Shown: positions 15,307 to 24,321, counted from the stretch's first letter. The stretch: DNA of 39,380 nucleotides from UMGS1696 sp964430105 (GCA_964430105.1 CAYSEF010000017.1:1-39380), one strand, 5' to 3'. The notes: generated by a model from the sequence alone, not told the origin. Numbers and translations are program-made.

Positions 15307-16530
15307 TTATCTCCATGCAGCCGATTCACCGGCTATTTTACCGGTAGCAAATGCAATCTGCAAATTATATCCTCCGGTATACGCATCAACATCTATCAGC
15401 TCACCGCAGGCGTATATTCCGGGATGATTTTTCAGCTCCATAGTTTTCGGACTGATTTCCTTTACATCAACGCCACCGGAGGTCACTATAGCCTCATCTA
15501 CAGGTCTAAACGATTTCGGTGTGAGCTTAAAATCAGTCAGAGCTTCCAAAAATGCTGCCCTCTCCTCACGAGTAAGGCTTCCCGTTTTCTTTCTCGGATC
15601 AACTCCCGATTGCACCACAACATACGGAATAAGCTTTTTAGGCATAAGATCGTCGAGCGAATTTATAAAATCTCGTGCAGAATACTTTGCAAAATCTGAT
15701 ATCAGACGCTTATCCAGCTCATCGTGCGACAGTGCAGGCTTTAGATTGAGGTGCAATGTATATGAATCTGTGGAATATTTCTGCATATTCGCTGATGCTG
15801 ACAGCACGAGAGGCCCTGAAACTCCAAAATGAGTGAACAGCATCTCTCCCATTTCAGTATAAACCGTATCACTGCCATGCATCGCAGTAAGACGGACATT
15901 CTTCAGTGTAAGACCTGACAATTCGGTAAAATTTTCCTTTGTCACGATAGGCACAAGAGATGGCTTCAGTGGAGTTATCTTTACGCCAAGCGACGCAAGC
16001 ATTTTATGACCGTCACCTGTAGAGCCTGTAGCAGGATAAGAAACTCCGCCTGTTGCAAAAATCACAGCATCTGCCACAAGCGTTTTGTTATCATATTCAA
16101 CCTCAAACGTGCCATCTTCAAGCTCACGAACATCTCTGACACGGGCATTACAGATAACACGAACACCGGCTTCCTTGAGCTTTCGTACAAACGCCCCTTG
16201 AATATCTGCCGCTTTATCAGACACCGGAAACACTCTGCGCCCTCTCTCTGTCTTAAGAGGAATTCCCGCGCCCTCAAAAAAATCCATTGTATCCTGTGGA
16301 GTAAACCTATTCACAGCACCGTATAAAAATTTCGGATTACACGCAACTGCTTCAAGAACCTGTGCAGGTGTACAATTATTTGTAACATTACAGCGACCTT
16401 TTCCTGTAATGCGAAGCTTCTTTCCGAGAAAAGGATTGCGTTCAAGCAAAACCACCTCTGCACCACATTCCGCAGCTGTATATGAAGCCATCATTCCGGC
16501 AGCACCGCCACCGATCGTTATTATTCTCAT
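15307..16530 (-). CDS. HI0933/YhiN-family FAD-dependent oxidoreductase
   Basis: Predicted cytosolic flavoprotein, 407 residues. The FAD Rossmann motif TIGGGAAGMMAS is at the N-terminus, followed by KGRCNVTNNC, ATGGVSYPATGSTGDG in the middle and VDAYTGGYNLQIAFATGKIAG at the C-terminus, the pattern of the HI0933-like / aminoacetone oxidase family. The in vivo substrate of this family is poorly known. Its position just before cmk-plsC-ispH/S1 is common in Clostridia. Confidence 0.92.
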   Translation of the reverse strand: MRIITIGGGAAGMMASYTAAECGAEVVLLERNPFLGKKLRITGKGRCNVTNNCTPAQVLEAVACNPKFLYGAVNRFTPQDTMDFFEGAGIPLKTERGRRVFPVSDKAADIQGAFVRKLKEAGVRVICNARVRDVRELEDGTFEVEYDNKTLVADAVIFATGGVSYPATGSTGDGHKMLASLGVKITPLKPSLVPIVTKENFTELSGLTLKNVRLTAMHGSDTVYTEMGEMLFTHFGVSGPLVLSASANMQKYSTDSYTLHLNLKPALSHDELDKRLISDFAKYSARDFINSLDDLMPKKLIPYVVVQSGVDPRKKTGSLTREERAAFLEALTDFKLTPKSFRPVDEAIVTSGGVDVKEISPKTMELKNHPGIYACGELIDVDAYTGGYNLQIAFATGKIAGESAAWR

Positions 16531-16609
16531 GGATATTACGCAGGGAGAGCCTTACTGAAAGGTTCCCTCTGCCCCTCCTCAAAAGCTGTTATACTGAGAA
16601 AATTCAATC

Positions 16610-17479
16610 TCAGCGAGTGCTCGTATATACGTTATACTCCTTCCAAACCTGTTCAAGGCGGTCAAGAGTTTCTGATACTTCCGAGTGCATTTTCTTACCG
16701 ATATAAGCAAACATGGCGTTTATCAATGCCATAGGCGCTACAAGTGAATCCACAAACGACACCATTTCACTTTTCGCAACAAGAGTTACGTCAGAATGTG
16801 GCACTATCGGTGATGACAGGCTGTCAGTGATTGCTATTACCTTTGCTCCCGTTTTCGAAGCGTATTCGGTAGCATTCACCACACCTGTTGTATATCGTGG
16901 AAAGGATATTGCAATAAAAACGTCGTCCTCGTGAACCTTCATGATATGCTCAAAAATCTCACTGCCACCTGCAGAACGAATGAGTCGCACGTTATCAAGA
17001 AGCAGATCGAAGTAATAATTCATATATTCCGCAAGCACCGCAGACGAACGCATCCCAAGTATATAAATATTTCGTGCGCCAAGTATCATATCGACAGCCT
17101 TGACAAATTCATCCTTATCGACACTCTCAAGAGTAGATTTTATGTTTTCGATATCGGTATTAAGGCTGTATTCGAGAACTTCATCTTCCGACAAACGGTG
17201 ATTTGCCGCTTCTACTCTCTGCACAGAGGTAAGGCGTACACGAACCACCTCTCGTATCTGTGTCTGCAATGCAGGATAGCCGTCAAAGCCCATTTCATTT
17301 GCAAACCGCACAACTGTCGATTCCGATACACCGACTTCACTTCCCAATGCAGAAGCTGTCATATACGCTGCTTTATCGTAATTGTTTAGTATATATTTTG
17401 CAATCAGCCTCTGTCCTTTTGACAGCATTGGCAGCGATTCCTCTATTTGTTCGATAAGGTCATGTTTCCGCTTTTCCAC
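16610..17479 (-). CDS. MurR/RpiR family transcriptional regulator
   Basis: Predicted sugar-phosphate-responsive regulator, 289 residues. The N-terminal helix-turn-helix domain (about 10-80) contains MTASALGSEVGVSESTVVRF, and the C-terminal SIS domain (about 115-265) contains NIYILGMRSSAVLAEYM and KVIAITDSLSSPI. The GTG at 17479 is preferred: AGGAAGG lies about 7 nt upstream, whereas an in-frame ATG at 17503 has no ribosome binding site. No sugar genes are adjacent, so its targets are unknown. The promoter at 17527-17555 contains an inverted repeat that might serve autoregulation. Confidence 0.92.
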   Translation of the reverse strand: MEKRKHDLIEQIEESLPMLSKGQRLIAKYILNNYDKAAYMTASALGSEVGVSESTVVRFANEMGFDGYPALQTQIREVVRVRLTSVQRVEAANHRLSEDEVLEYSLNTDIENIKSTLESVDKDEFVKAVDMILGARNIYILGMRSSAVLAEYMNYYFDLLLDNVRLIRSAGGSEIFEHIMKVHEDDVFIAISFPRYTTGVVNATEYASKTGAKVIAITDSLSSPIVPHSDVTLVAKSEMVSFVDSLVAPMALINAMFAYIGKKMHSEVSETLDRLEQVWKEYNVYTSTR

Positions 17480-17526
17480 AGCTATGCCCTTCCTATTCCA
17501 CATTTTTCACGATTTTATCCGATTAT

Positions 17527-17555
17527 ATTATAACCGCAATTTCGGCGGAAGTCAA
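17527..17555 (-). promoter_or_regulatory. Promoter of the MurR/RpiR regulator gene
   Basis: On the minus strand TTGACT (17555-17550), a 17-base spacer and TATAAT (17532-17527). The spacer contains the inverted repeat CCGC-N7-GCGG, a possible operator. Confidence 0.8.
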
Positions 17556-17641
17556 TGTTTTAGTAAAGAGATTTTCAAAGCAGGATAGTTTATGTCTGAG
17601 TGTTAGAACAAATCTGCAAGCAAATACATACAACATCAAAA

Positions 17642-17666
17642 AAAGGGAGCCGTAGTGACTCCCTTT
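17642..17666 (-). terminator. Terminator of hpf
   Basis: On the minus strand AAAGGGAG (17666-17659) pairs with CTCCCTTT (17649-17642) and continues into Ts (to about 17638), directly after the hpf stop. Confidence 0.88.
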
Positions 17667-17679
17667 ACTGTATATTCAA

Positions 17680-18222
17680 TCATTGATTCTTCTTCTCCGG
17701 AACGATAAGTCCGTATGCGCCCGCTTTTCTCTTATAAGCTACGCAGGTATCGCCCGTATCAGCGTCCTCATAGACGTAGAAGCTATGTCCGAGAAGATTC
17801 ATTTGAAGTATCGCTTCCTCCGCAGTCATCGGCTTGAGCTGGAAGCTCTTTGTTCTGATATCGAATGCCGTTTCTTCCTCAACAGGTTCATCCGCCTGTG
17901 CCATTGCAGCTTCAGCCGCAGCAAACGAAGATTTCATTCTCTTTTCAAGTCTGGTCTTATTTTTGCGTATCTGTCCTTCAATGGTATTTATGCAGTGTGT
18001 CAAGGATGTACGGAAATCAGATGTTGTCTCCTCCGCACGGAAGAGTGTTCCTTTGACTGAGATGGTGATCTCCATGCGTGCATCGTCTCGAACCTTCATG
18101 AGAGTTACAGTTGCGTCGGCACCGTTAGGGAAATAACGGTCAAACTTTGCAAGCTTTTTCTCAATAAGCTCCTTCATATCATCGTACACGTTAAGCTGTC
18201 TTCCGATAATGTTAATGTTCAT
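17680..18222 (-). CDS. hpf: Ribosome hibernation-promoting factor, long form
   Basis: Binds the 30S subunit and promotes 100S ribosome dimers in stationary phase or stress. The 180-residue protein has the N-terminal HPF/RaiA domain (about 1-100, beginning MNINIIGRQLNVYDDMKELI), a variable linker rich in Ala and Glu, and the C-terminal dimerisation domain (about 122-178, with TKSFQLKPMTAEEAILQMNL and GHSFYVYEDADT) that marks the long form of Gram-positive bacteria. AAGGTGG precedes the ATG. It is a single-gene unit with its own promoter and terminator. Confidence 0.96.
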   Translation of the reverse strand: MNINIIGRQLNVYDDMKELIEKKLAKFDRYFPNGADATVTLMKVRDDARMEITISVKGTLFRAEETTSDFRTSLTHCINTIEGQIRKNKTRLEKRMKSSFAAAEAAMAQADEPVEEETAFDIRTKSFQLKPMTAEEAILQMNLLGHSFYVYEDADTGDTCVAYKRKAGAYGLIVPEKKNQ

Positions 18223-18283
18223 GATAGTACCACCTTTTCTTAGATTACCGTCAGGTAAATTTTATCTTCCTTTCGGTACCTTA

Positions 18284-18292
18284 ATTATAGCA
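18284..18292 (-). promoter_or_regulatory. Likely extended -10 promoter of hpf
   Basis: On the minus strand TGC-TATAAT (18292-18284) forms an extended -10. No good -35 is seen 17 bases upstream. Start of transcription would be near 18277, giving a leader of about 55 nt. Confidence 0.5.
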
Positions 18293-18555
18293 CATTTTTC
18301 ACCGAAATATATATACATTTTGTGAATTTTCACTGCATTTTTACAGCATTTTCGTATTTTTTCGTTAATTTATTACACATTATTTCCGACGCACGCCAAA
18401 GAGTGTTCATGTTTTGGTTGTTTGCATTATTATACGCATAATTATACGTCGCTTTTTGTCGATTATTTACTATTTCTGTATGCAGTATAGTTTTTTATAT
18501 GCAGTTTTAATGACATTTTGCCCTGTGGAATGAAAGAATTTTGTGCATATAGAAG
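18293..18555. other. AT-rich divergent intergenic region between hpf and asd
   Basis: This is the AT-rich part of the 484-nt gap between the two divergent genes. I see no coding frame with a ribosome binding site. It contains two close copies of ATTATACG (about 18428-18446) and otherwise only low-complexity sequence. Confidence 0.5.
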
Positions 18556-18584
18556 TTGACACATTTTCTCAAGCATGATATAAT
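18556..18584 (+). promoter_or_regulatory. Sigma-A promoter of asd
   Basis: TTGACA (18556-18561), a 17-base spacer and TATAAT (18579-18584), a perfect consensus. Transcription would start near 18591, leaving a leader of about 115 nt. Confidence 0.9.
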
Positions 18585-18653
18585 GTTATTATATTACATC
18601 ATAAATCCACCCGCACGCCACTGCTTCTTGCACAATATCGGAATAATGGCGGC

Positions 18654-18707
18654 ATGATGGGTAAATCATATTACATTAACGATCAAAAATCGTTGGAGGA
18701 TCTGTAA
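18654..18707 (+). CDS. Possible 17-residue leader frame overlapping the asd start
   Basis: A short frame starts with two ATGs (18654 and 18657) and ends in TAA at 18705-18707, overlapping the asd ATG as TAATG. The peptide would be MMGKSYYINDQKSLEDL. It spans the asd ribosome binding site GGAGG and a six-pair hairpin (AACGAT/ATCGTT) just before it. Its own ribosome binding site is poor (GGCGG too close). It could couple translation to asd, or be chance. Confidence 0.25.
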   Translation: MMGKSYYINDQKSLEDL

Positions 18708-19786
18708 TGAGAGAAAGAATGAGATGTGCCGTAGTTGGCGCAACCGGCATGGTCGGTCAGAGATTCCTTACACTGCTTGAAAATCATCCTTATTTTAAAG
18801 TAACCGGTGTTGTTGCAAGCCCCCGTACAGCCGGAAAGACATACGAAGAAGCTGTTGCCGGTCGTTGGAAGATGAGCACTCCTATTCCCGAAGAAGTTAA
18901 GAAAATGGTTATCATTGACTCCGGCAATATCGACGAAGTAAAGAAAATCGCTGATTTTGTATTCTGTGCAGTCGATCTTCCCAAGGAAGAAACAAAAGCT
19001 CTCGAAGAAGCTTATGCAAAGGCTGAGATCCCTGTAATCTCCAACAACTCCGCTAACCGCTGGACTTCTGATGTTCCTATGGTAATTCCGGAAATCAACC
19101 CTGAGCATCTCTCCGTTATCGAAAGCCAGCGTAAAAGACTCGGCACAACACGCGGTTTCATTGCCGTAAAGCCTAACTGCTCAATTCAGAGCTATGTTCC
19201 TGCTCTTGCACCTCTTTATAAGTACGGTATCAAGCAGGTTCTCGTTACAACCTATCAGGCTATCTCCGGTGCGGGCAAAAACTTTGAAACATGGCCTGAA
19301 ATGGTAGATAATGTTATCCCCTACATCGGTGGCGAAGAAGAAAAGAGCGAAAAAGAACCTCTCAAAATTTGGGGTGAAGTTCGTGGTGGCATCATTGCTC
19401 CCGCTGAAAATCCGGTTATAACTGCACAGTGCATCAGAGTTCCTGTAACCGATGGTCACACCGCTGCTGTTTTCGTTTCTTTCGAGAACACTCCTCCGAA
19501 GGAAACCATCCTTGAAGAATGGGCAAGCTACCGTGGAGTTCCTCAGCTTCTCGATCTTCCTTCTGCTCCGAAGCAGTTTATCACCTATTTTGAGGAAGAT
19601 AATCGTCCTCAGATCAAGCTCGACCGTGGTATTTACGGTGGTATGGGCATTACTGTCGGCAGACTTCGTCCGGACACTATCTTCGATTATAAATTTGTTG
19701 GTATGTCCCACAACACTCTCAGAGGTGCCGCAGGTGGTGCAGTGCTTATCGCTGAGCTTCTGTACAGACAGGGTTATCTTGACTAA
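18707..19786 (+). CDS. asd: Aspartate-semialdehyde dehydrogenase
   Basis: NADPH-dependent reduction of aspartyl phosphate to aspartate semialdehyde, the branch point to lysine/diaminopimelate, threonine and methionine. The 359-residue protein has the nucleotide-binding motif VVGATGMVGQRF at the N-terminus, SNNSANRW, and the catalytic Cys158 in KPNCSIQ; RPQIKLDRG follows in the C-terminal part. This is the archaeal/fungal-type subclass rather than the E. coli type. GGAGG lies 7 nt before the ATG. It has its own promoter and terminator; no other lysine or threonine genes are adjacent. Confidence 0.96.
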   Translation: MRERMRCAVVGATGMVGQRFLTLLENHPYFKVTGVVASPRTAGKTYEEAVAGRWKMSTPIPEEVKKMVIIDSGNIDEVKKIADFVFCAVDLPKEETKALEEAYAKAEIPVISNNSANRWTSDVPMVIPEINPEHLSVIESQRKRLGTTRGFIAVKPNCSIQSYVPALAPLYKYGIKQVLVTTYQAISGAGKNFETWPEMVDNVIPYIGGEEEKSEKEPLKIWGEVRGGIIAPAENPVITAQCIRVPVTDGHTAAVFVSFENTPPKETILEEWASYRGVPQLLDLPSAPKQFITYFEEDNRPQIKLDRGIYGGMGITVGRLRPDTIFDYKFVGMSHNTLRGAAGGAVLIAELLYRQGYLD

Positions 19787-19802
19787 TTTGAAATTTAATA
19801 TT

Positions 19803-19843
19803 AAAGTGGCTGTTGTAACAAAATGCGACAGTCACTTTTTTTT
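19803..19843 (+). terminator. Terminator of asd
   Basis: AAAGTGGCTGT (19803-19813) pairs with ACAGTCACTTT (19828-19838), followed by a T-run to 19843. It lies between two convergent genes and may also slow transcripts from the minus-strand AI-2E gene. Confidence 0.9.
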
Positions 19844-19849
19844 GCAGAA

Positions 19850-20902
19850 TCACTGCTCCTTCATCCTCATAACGCTCATAAGCAGCACCGGCGCACATAT
19901 CATACCGACTACTCCTCCTATCTTCAAGCCACAAAAAAGCACAACAAGAGCAACAAACGGATGCACACCGGACATTTTTCCGATAAGTCTGGGTTCAACA
20001 AGCTGTCGCACAAGATAAACTATCGCCTGTATCAGAAGAAGACCTATCGCACGACCTGTTTCACCCTCCAAAAAGCACCACAAAGCCCATGGAACGATGA
20101 TTATCCCACACCCGAATAATGGAAGGGCATCTATCAAAGCGGTCACCAGAGCCACTGCAAACGGATTCTGCGCCCCGATTATCGAAAAGCCGATTGACAA
20201 CTCTGCAAATGTGACTATCATCAGCAGCACATAAGTCCTTAGATAGACAAAAACAGAATCAGCAAGCTCACCGAGAGTTGAAAACACCCTCTCAGTTATA
20301 TTTTCGCTAAAAAAACACCCAACGACCTTTCGCAGACTTTTTCCGGCTCCGTCCATATCTGCAATAAGATATAAATACGCAATGATGGCTATGAACACAG
20401 AAAGAATCCCACCGGGGAACTCAGAAACAGCCGAGCCAAGCACCACTGCTACATTACTTCCTATCTCAGACACAGCTTCACGAAATGCACCGTTTACGAT
20501 ATTCCCTATCTCGCCTTCTCCATCCAAAAAAGGAAGGTGCGATATAACCTTCACCGATATATCGACAATACGCTCTGTCACCTCCTCTGCATAAACAGGC
20601 AGTTTTGTCGTTACCGTCGAGAGTTGCTCCCACAATTTCCATGATAAATTTGTCACACTGTAGCCCACTGCAAAGCATATGAGAACTCCACATACAGTAC
20701 AGCCGATTTTTTCACTAACTCTACACCTTCTGCTCACTGCCAAAGCAAAAGGTCTTGTAAGCTTTGCAACAACATACGCAATGACAAAAGGTGCAATTAT
20801 CGCAACTATAGCCGAACGCAATGCTTCCGAAAACATAATCCCAAGTACAACAGCGAATGTTATTATCCAAAAAAGACGCAAACCACTCGATTTTTCTGAC
20901 AT
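19850..20902 (-). CDS. AI-2E family membrane protein
   Basis: Predicted multi-pass membrane protein of the AI-2E (TerS/YtvI-like) family, 350 residues. Two N-terminal hydrophobic segments (about 10-52) precede a segment near residue 75, a soluble middle stretch, and a block of hydrophobic helices from about 160 on, with the family features DALPLFGCGIIIVPWA, QLVEPRLIGKMSGVHPFV and GLKIGGVVGMI near the end. Members include permeases, Na+/H+ antiporters and the sporulation protein YtvI; the role here is open. The ATG at 20902 is chosen because AAGGAG lies 5 nt upstream; a GTG at 20908 overlaps that site. Confidence 0.88.
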   Translation of the reverse strand: MSEKSSGLRLFWIITFAVVLGIMFSEALRSAIVAIIAPFVIAYVVAKLTRPFALAVSRRCRVSEKIGCTVCGVLICFAVGYSVTNLSWKLWEQLSTVTTKLPVYAEEVTERIVDISVKVISHLPFLDGEGEIGNIVNGAFREAVSEIGSNVAVVLGSAVSEFPGGILSVFIAIIAYLYLIADMDGAGKSLRKVVGCFFSENITERVFSTLGELADSVFVYLRTYVLLMIVTFAELSIGFSIIGAQNPFAVALVTALIDALPLFGCGIIIVPWALWCFLEGETGRAIGLLLIQAIVYLVRQLVEPRLIGKMSGVHPFVALVVLFCGLKIGGVVGMICAPVLLMSVMRMKEQ

Positions 20903-21011
20903 ATACACTCCTTTGAATATCGTTTTTCAGCCTTCGTCACAGCTACTGCAACAGCCGATATCCTTTCACACAATAATATTCCCCAACTTTGCAAAAACTT
21001 CCGTGATTTAT

Positions 21012-21040
21012 TTGACTTTTGATAAGAATTTTGGTAGAAT
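21012..21040 (+). promoter_or_regulatory. Promoter of the cyclophilin gene
   Basis: TTGACT (21012-21017), a 17-base spacer and TAGAAT (21035-21040) with an extended -10 TGG. Confidence 0.75.
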
Positions 21041-21090
21041 AATAGAAGTGCAAAAATTTAATACCAAACAATACTCGAAAGGAACTCCGT

Positions 21091-21696
21091 ATGAAAAAAT
21101 TCATGAAAAGAATATTCACCGTCCTACTTAGTTTGCTGATGCTTAGCAGCTTGATGTGCAGTCTTGCCTCCTGCTCCGGCAATACAACGGACGATGGCGG
21201 AGATTATGGTGAAACAATTATGGTACAGATCGAAATGGACAACGGCGGTATCATCAAGCTGGAGCTTTATCCCGAAATCGCGCCCATCACTGTTGAAAAC
21301 TTCGTAAAGCTCGCAAAGGACGGCTTCTATGACGGACTTATCTTCCACCGTGTAATCAAGGACTTCATGATTCAGGGTGGCGACCCGGAAGGCACAGGCA
21401 TGGGTGGTTCTGACGAAAAGATCAAGGGCGAATTTGCAGTTAACGGCGTAAAGAACAGCATTTCCCACAAGCGTGGCGTTATCTCTATGGCTCGTAGCTC
21501 AAACTACAACTCCGCTTCCTCTCAGTTCTTCATCTGCCATGCTGATGCAACATACCTTGACGGACAGTATGCAGCATTCGGTAAAGTAGTCGAAGGTATG
21601 GATGTTGTTGACGAAATCGCTTCCGTTAAGACAAACATGAACGACAAACCTCTCGTTGACGTTGTTATCAAGAGCATTACTGTAGTTGAAGAATAA
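21091..21696 (+). CDS. Cyclophilin-type peptidyl-prolyl isomerase lipoprotein
   Basis: Predicted extracytoplasmic prolyl isomerase that may help fold exported proteins. The 201-residue protein has a lipoprotein signal sequence with lipobox LASC near residues 25-28, a short spacer, and a complete cyclophilin domain (about 45-198) with the family pattern FHRVIKDFMIQGGDPEGTG, SQFFICHA and LDGQYAAFGKVVEGMDVVD. The catalytic Arg of FHR, the Gln of MIQGG and the Phe of QFFI are present. AAAGGAA precedes the ATG. It is a single-gene unit with its own promoter and terminator. Confidence 0.94.
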   Translation: MKKFMKRIFTVLLSLLMLSSLMCSLASCSGNTTDDGGDYGETIMVQIEMDNGGIIKLELYPEIAPITVENFVKLAKDGFYDGLIFHRVIKDFMIQGGDPEGTGMGGSDEKIKGEFAVNGVKNSISHKRGVISMARSSNYNSASSQFFICHADATYLDGQYAAFGKVVEGMDVVDEIASVKTNMNDKPLVDVVIKSITVVEE

Positions 21697-21714
21697 TTCA
21701 CTCGAATAAATTAC

Positions 21715-21758
21715 ACTGCCACATTTCAGGAAAATTTTCTTGATGTGGCAGTTTTTTT
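21715..21758 (+). terminator. Terminator of the cyclophilin gene
   Basis: ACTGCCACAT (21715-21724) pairs perfectly with ATGTGGCAGT (21743-21752) and is followed by Ts to 21758. Confidence 0.93.
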
Positions 21759-21787
21759 ATCTGAAGAACATCGCCACTACCGGCTTC

Positions 21788-21817
21788 TTGACAAATCGTT
21801 ATTCCTACTGATATAAT
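21788..21817 (+). promoter_or_regulatory. Promoter of the acetyltransferase gene
   Basis: TTGACA (21788-21793), an 18-base spacer and TATAAT (21812-21817), followed closely by AAAGGAG and the ATG at 21846; the leader is only about 20 nt. Confidence 0.85.
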
Positions 21818-21845
21818 TACATCAGAACCGCAAAGGAGCTACATT

Positions 21846-22463
21846 ATGGAAATCAAACACAAATCAATCATACTGCGCGATTATCGGGAATCTGACATTG
21901 ACGACGAACTGCGCTGGTTTTCGACTGACACAGATTGGGCAGTTGCAGATACACCTTGGGAAACACTTACGCCTCTAAACGAAGCTGAATTTCGTCCGCA
22001 GATGCTTGAAATGATAAAAAACACTCCGCAAAACGCACGTCGTTGGCGATTTGAAATAGAATCCGAAGGCAAGCACATAGGTTTTGTCAGCTCGTATTAT
22101 GTGGATGAATTTTTTGAATTTCTGCCATTCGACGAAATCGTTGACAGTGTTCAAGTATATCGTGCAATTGGAATTGAGATATGCGAAGGTGAATACAGAA
22201 ACCGTGGTCTTGGCACACAGGCACTCGAAGCGTTCATTTGGTATTATCTCAGCCACGGAGAATGGGCATTCTGTCTGGAAACGTGGTCAGGCAACGCTCG
22301 AATGATAAAATGTGCCGAAAAGCTGGCGTTCAGCGAAGTCATGCGAACACAAAATCAGCATGAAGTGAACGGCAAAATGTATGACGGACTACGCTTCAAG
22401 CTGAATTACAAGAAATTTATGGCAACAACAGACAAGCCCGACAGTTTAATCTTACCAAAATAA
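21846..22463 (+). CDS. GNAT family N-acetyltransferase
   Basis: Predicted acetyl-CoA-dependent acyltransferase, 205 residues, of the RimJ/RimL-like type. It begins with the usual IILRDYRESDIDDELRWFS and contains the acetyl-CoA pyrophosphate-binding motif RNRGLGTQALEAFI (about residues 119-132), then NARMIKCAEKLAF as the late alpha/beta segment. The acceptor (protein N-terminus, antibiotic or small molecule) cannot be told. It is a single-gene unit; the neighbours are unrelated housekeeping genes. Confidence 0.9.
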   Translation: MEIKHKSIILRDYRESDIDDELRWFSTDTDWAVADTPWETLTPLNEAEFRPQMLEMIKNTPQNARRWRFEIESEGKHIGFVSSYYVDEFFEFLPFDEIVDSVQVYRAIGIEICEGEYRNRGLGTQALEAFIWYYLSHGEWAFCLETWSGNARMIKCAEKLAFSEVMRTQNQHEVNGKMYDGLRFKLNYKKFMATTDKPDSLILPK

Positions 22464-22470
22464 AACAAAA

Positions 22471-22526
22471 AATCCCACACGCGATGGCTTAATTTAAGCA
22501 CCATACAAACGTGTGGGATTTTTTAT
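22471..22526. terminator. Bidirectional terminator between the acetyltransferase gene and groEL
   Basis: AATCCCACACG (22471-22481) pairs with CGTGTGGGATT (22510-22520). A T-run follows on the plus strand, and an A-run precedes it for minus-strand transcripts. An inner ATGG/CCAT hairpin sits in the loop. It serves both convergent genes. Confidence 0.92.
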
Positions 22527-22600
22527 TTAAAGAAAGGGATTACGAGTGAATTATCCTTCAAACGAAGAATCATCAAAGACTACCGGTGGGTGTCAAGGAA

Positions 22601-24235
22601 TTAATACATTCCACCCATTCCGCCGCCCATGCCACCTGCTGCCTGAGCCGGTTCCGGTTCGGGCTGGTTAACTACAAGCGCTTCTGTGGTGAGTACAGTG
22701 GAAGCTACAGATGCAGCATTCTGGAGTGCACTTCTTGTAACCTTAGTCGGGTCAACGATACCGTTTTCGATCATATCTACGAATTCTTCGGTATATGCGT
22801 TGAAGCCGTAGCCCTTCTTAGCAGAGCTCTTGATCTTGTCAACGATAACAGAGCCTTCAAAGCCTGCGTTCTGAGCGATCTGACGAACGGGAGCTTCAAG
22901 TGCCTTAACAACGATCTGTACGCCTGTCTTTTCGTCACCTTCTACAGTGTCAAGAAGACCTGCAACTTCGTCGATAACATTTACATAAGCAGTACCGCCA
23001 CCTGCAACGATACCTTCTTCAACAGCTGCACGAGTAGCGTTGAGAGCATCTTCGATACGGAGCTTCTTTTCCTTCATTTCGGTTTCAGTAGCAGCACCAA
23101 CCTTGATAACAGCTACACCACCGGAGAGCTTTGCAAGTCTTTCCTGGAGCTTTTCACGGTCGAAATCGGAAGTTGTGGTTTCGATAGCGGACTTGATCTG
23201 GGAAATACGAGCCTTAATATCATCGGGGTTACCTGCACCGCCAACGATAATGGTGTTATCCTTATTTACCTTGATCTGACGAGCCTGACCGAGCTGGGAA
23301 ATTTCAGCTTCCTTGAGGTCGAGGCCGAGTTCATCACAGATAACTTCGCCACCTGTAAGAACTGCGATATCACGGAGCATTTCCTTACGTCTGTCACCGA
23401 AGCCGGGAGCCTTTACAGCAACGCAAGTGAATGTACCACGGAGCTTATTGAGAACGAGAGTTGTGAGAGCTTCACCTTCAACATCTTCAGCGATGATGAG
23501 GAGCTTCTTACCGGACTGAACGATCTGTTCGAGAAGAGGAAGGATATCCTGTACATTGGAGATCTTCTTGTCGGTGATAAGAACGAGAGCGTCATCAAGA
23601 ACTGCTTCCATCTTATCTGTATCAGTAGCCATGTAGGGGGAGAGGTAACCGCGGTCGAACTGCATACCTTCAACAACTTCGCTGTAGGTTTCAGCAGACT
23701 TGGATTCTTCAACTGTGATAACGCCATCAGCAGTAACCTTTTCCATAGCATCAGCGATGAGAGTACCGATAACTTCGTCGCCTGCGGAAATTGTACCAAC
23801 ACGAGCGATATCTTCCTTACCGTTTACAGTCTTGGAAGAAGCAACGAGAGCAGAAACAGCCTTATCTACAGCCTTCTGAATACCCTTACGGATAACCATC
23901 GGGTTAGCGCCTGCTGTCACGTTCTTCATACCTTCGTGAATGAAAGCCTGAGCAAGGAGAGTAGCGGTAGTTGTACCGTCACCTGCTGCATCGTTAGTCT
24001 TGGTAGCAACTTCTCTAACGAGCTGTGCACCCATGTTTTCAGCTGCATTTTCAAGTTCGATTTCCTTAGCGATTGTAACACCGTCGTTTGTGATAAGGGG
24101 AGTGCCATACTTCTTATCGAGAACTACGTTTCTGCCCTTAGGGCCAAGTGTGATCTTAACTGTATCAGCGAGCTTATCAACGCCTGCGATCAGCGCATTT
24201 CTCGCTTCGATTCCATAAAGGATATCTTTTGCCAT
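22601..24235 (-). CDS. groEL: Chaperonin GroEL (60 kDa)
   Basis: ATP-driven folding chaperonin that forms the tetradecameric double ring with GroES. The 544-residue protein has KITLGPKGRNVVLDK near residue 30, NDGVTIAKEIELE, the ATP-site DGTTTAT motif near residue 86, the AAVEEGIVAGGG signature near residue 403 and the Gly-Gly-Met tail GGMGGGMGGMY. Length is normal. It follows groES by 86 nt in one operon controlled by the CIRCE element upstream of groES. Confidence 0.98.
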   Translation of the reverse strand: MAKDILYGIEARNALIAGVDKLADTVKITLGPKGRNVVLDKKYGTPLITNDGVTIAKEIELENAAENMGAQLVREVATKTNDAAGDGTTTATLLAQAFIHEGMKNVTAGANPMVIRKGIQKAVDKAVSALVASSKTVNGKEDIARVGTISAGDEVIGTLIADAMEKVTADGVITVEESKSAETYSEVVEGMQFDRGYLSPYMATDTDKMEAVLDDALVLITDKKISNVQDILPLLEQIVQSGKKLLIIAEDVEGEALTTLVLNKLRGTFTCVAVKAPGFGDRRKEMLRDIAVLTGGEVICDELGLDLKEAEISQLGQARQIKVNKDNTIIVGGAGNPDDIKARISQIKSAIETTTSDFDREKLQERLAKLSGGVAVIKVGAATETEMKEKKLRIEDALNATRAAVEEGIVAGGGTAYVNVIDEVAGLLDTVEGDEKTGVQIVVKALEAPVRQIAQNAGFEGSVIVDKIKSSAKKGYGFNAYTEEFVDMIENGIVDPTKVTRSALQNAASVASTVLTTEALVVNQPEPEPAQAAGGMGGGMGGMY

Positions 24236-24321
24236 GATAATTTATCTCCTTTGAGTATATTCAAATTATAAGTTTGATAGAGTCTTTGCTGTTTTAATAG
24301 ATATTTGATTCAAAAACCAAA

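Noticed and set aside
22586..24271. Long open frame on the plus strand opposite groEL
   Set aside because: It is antisense to a full-length, well-conserved groEL, has no ribosome binding site and a Ser/Cys/Asn-rich product typical of the reverse of a biased coding sequence.
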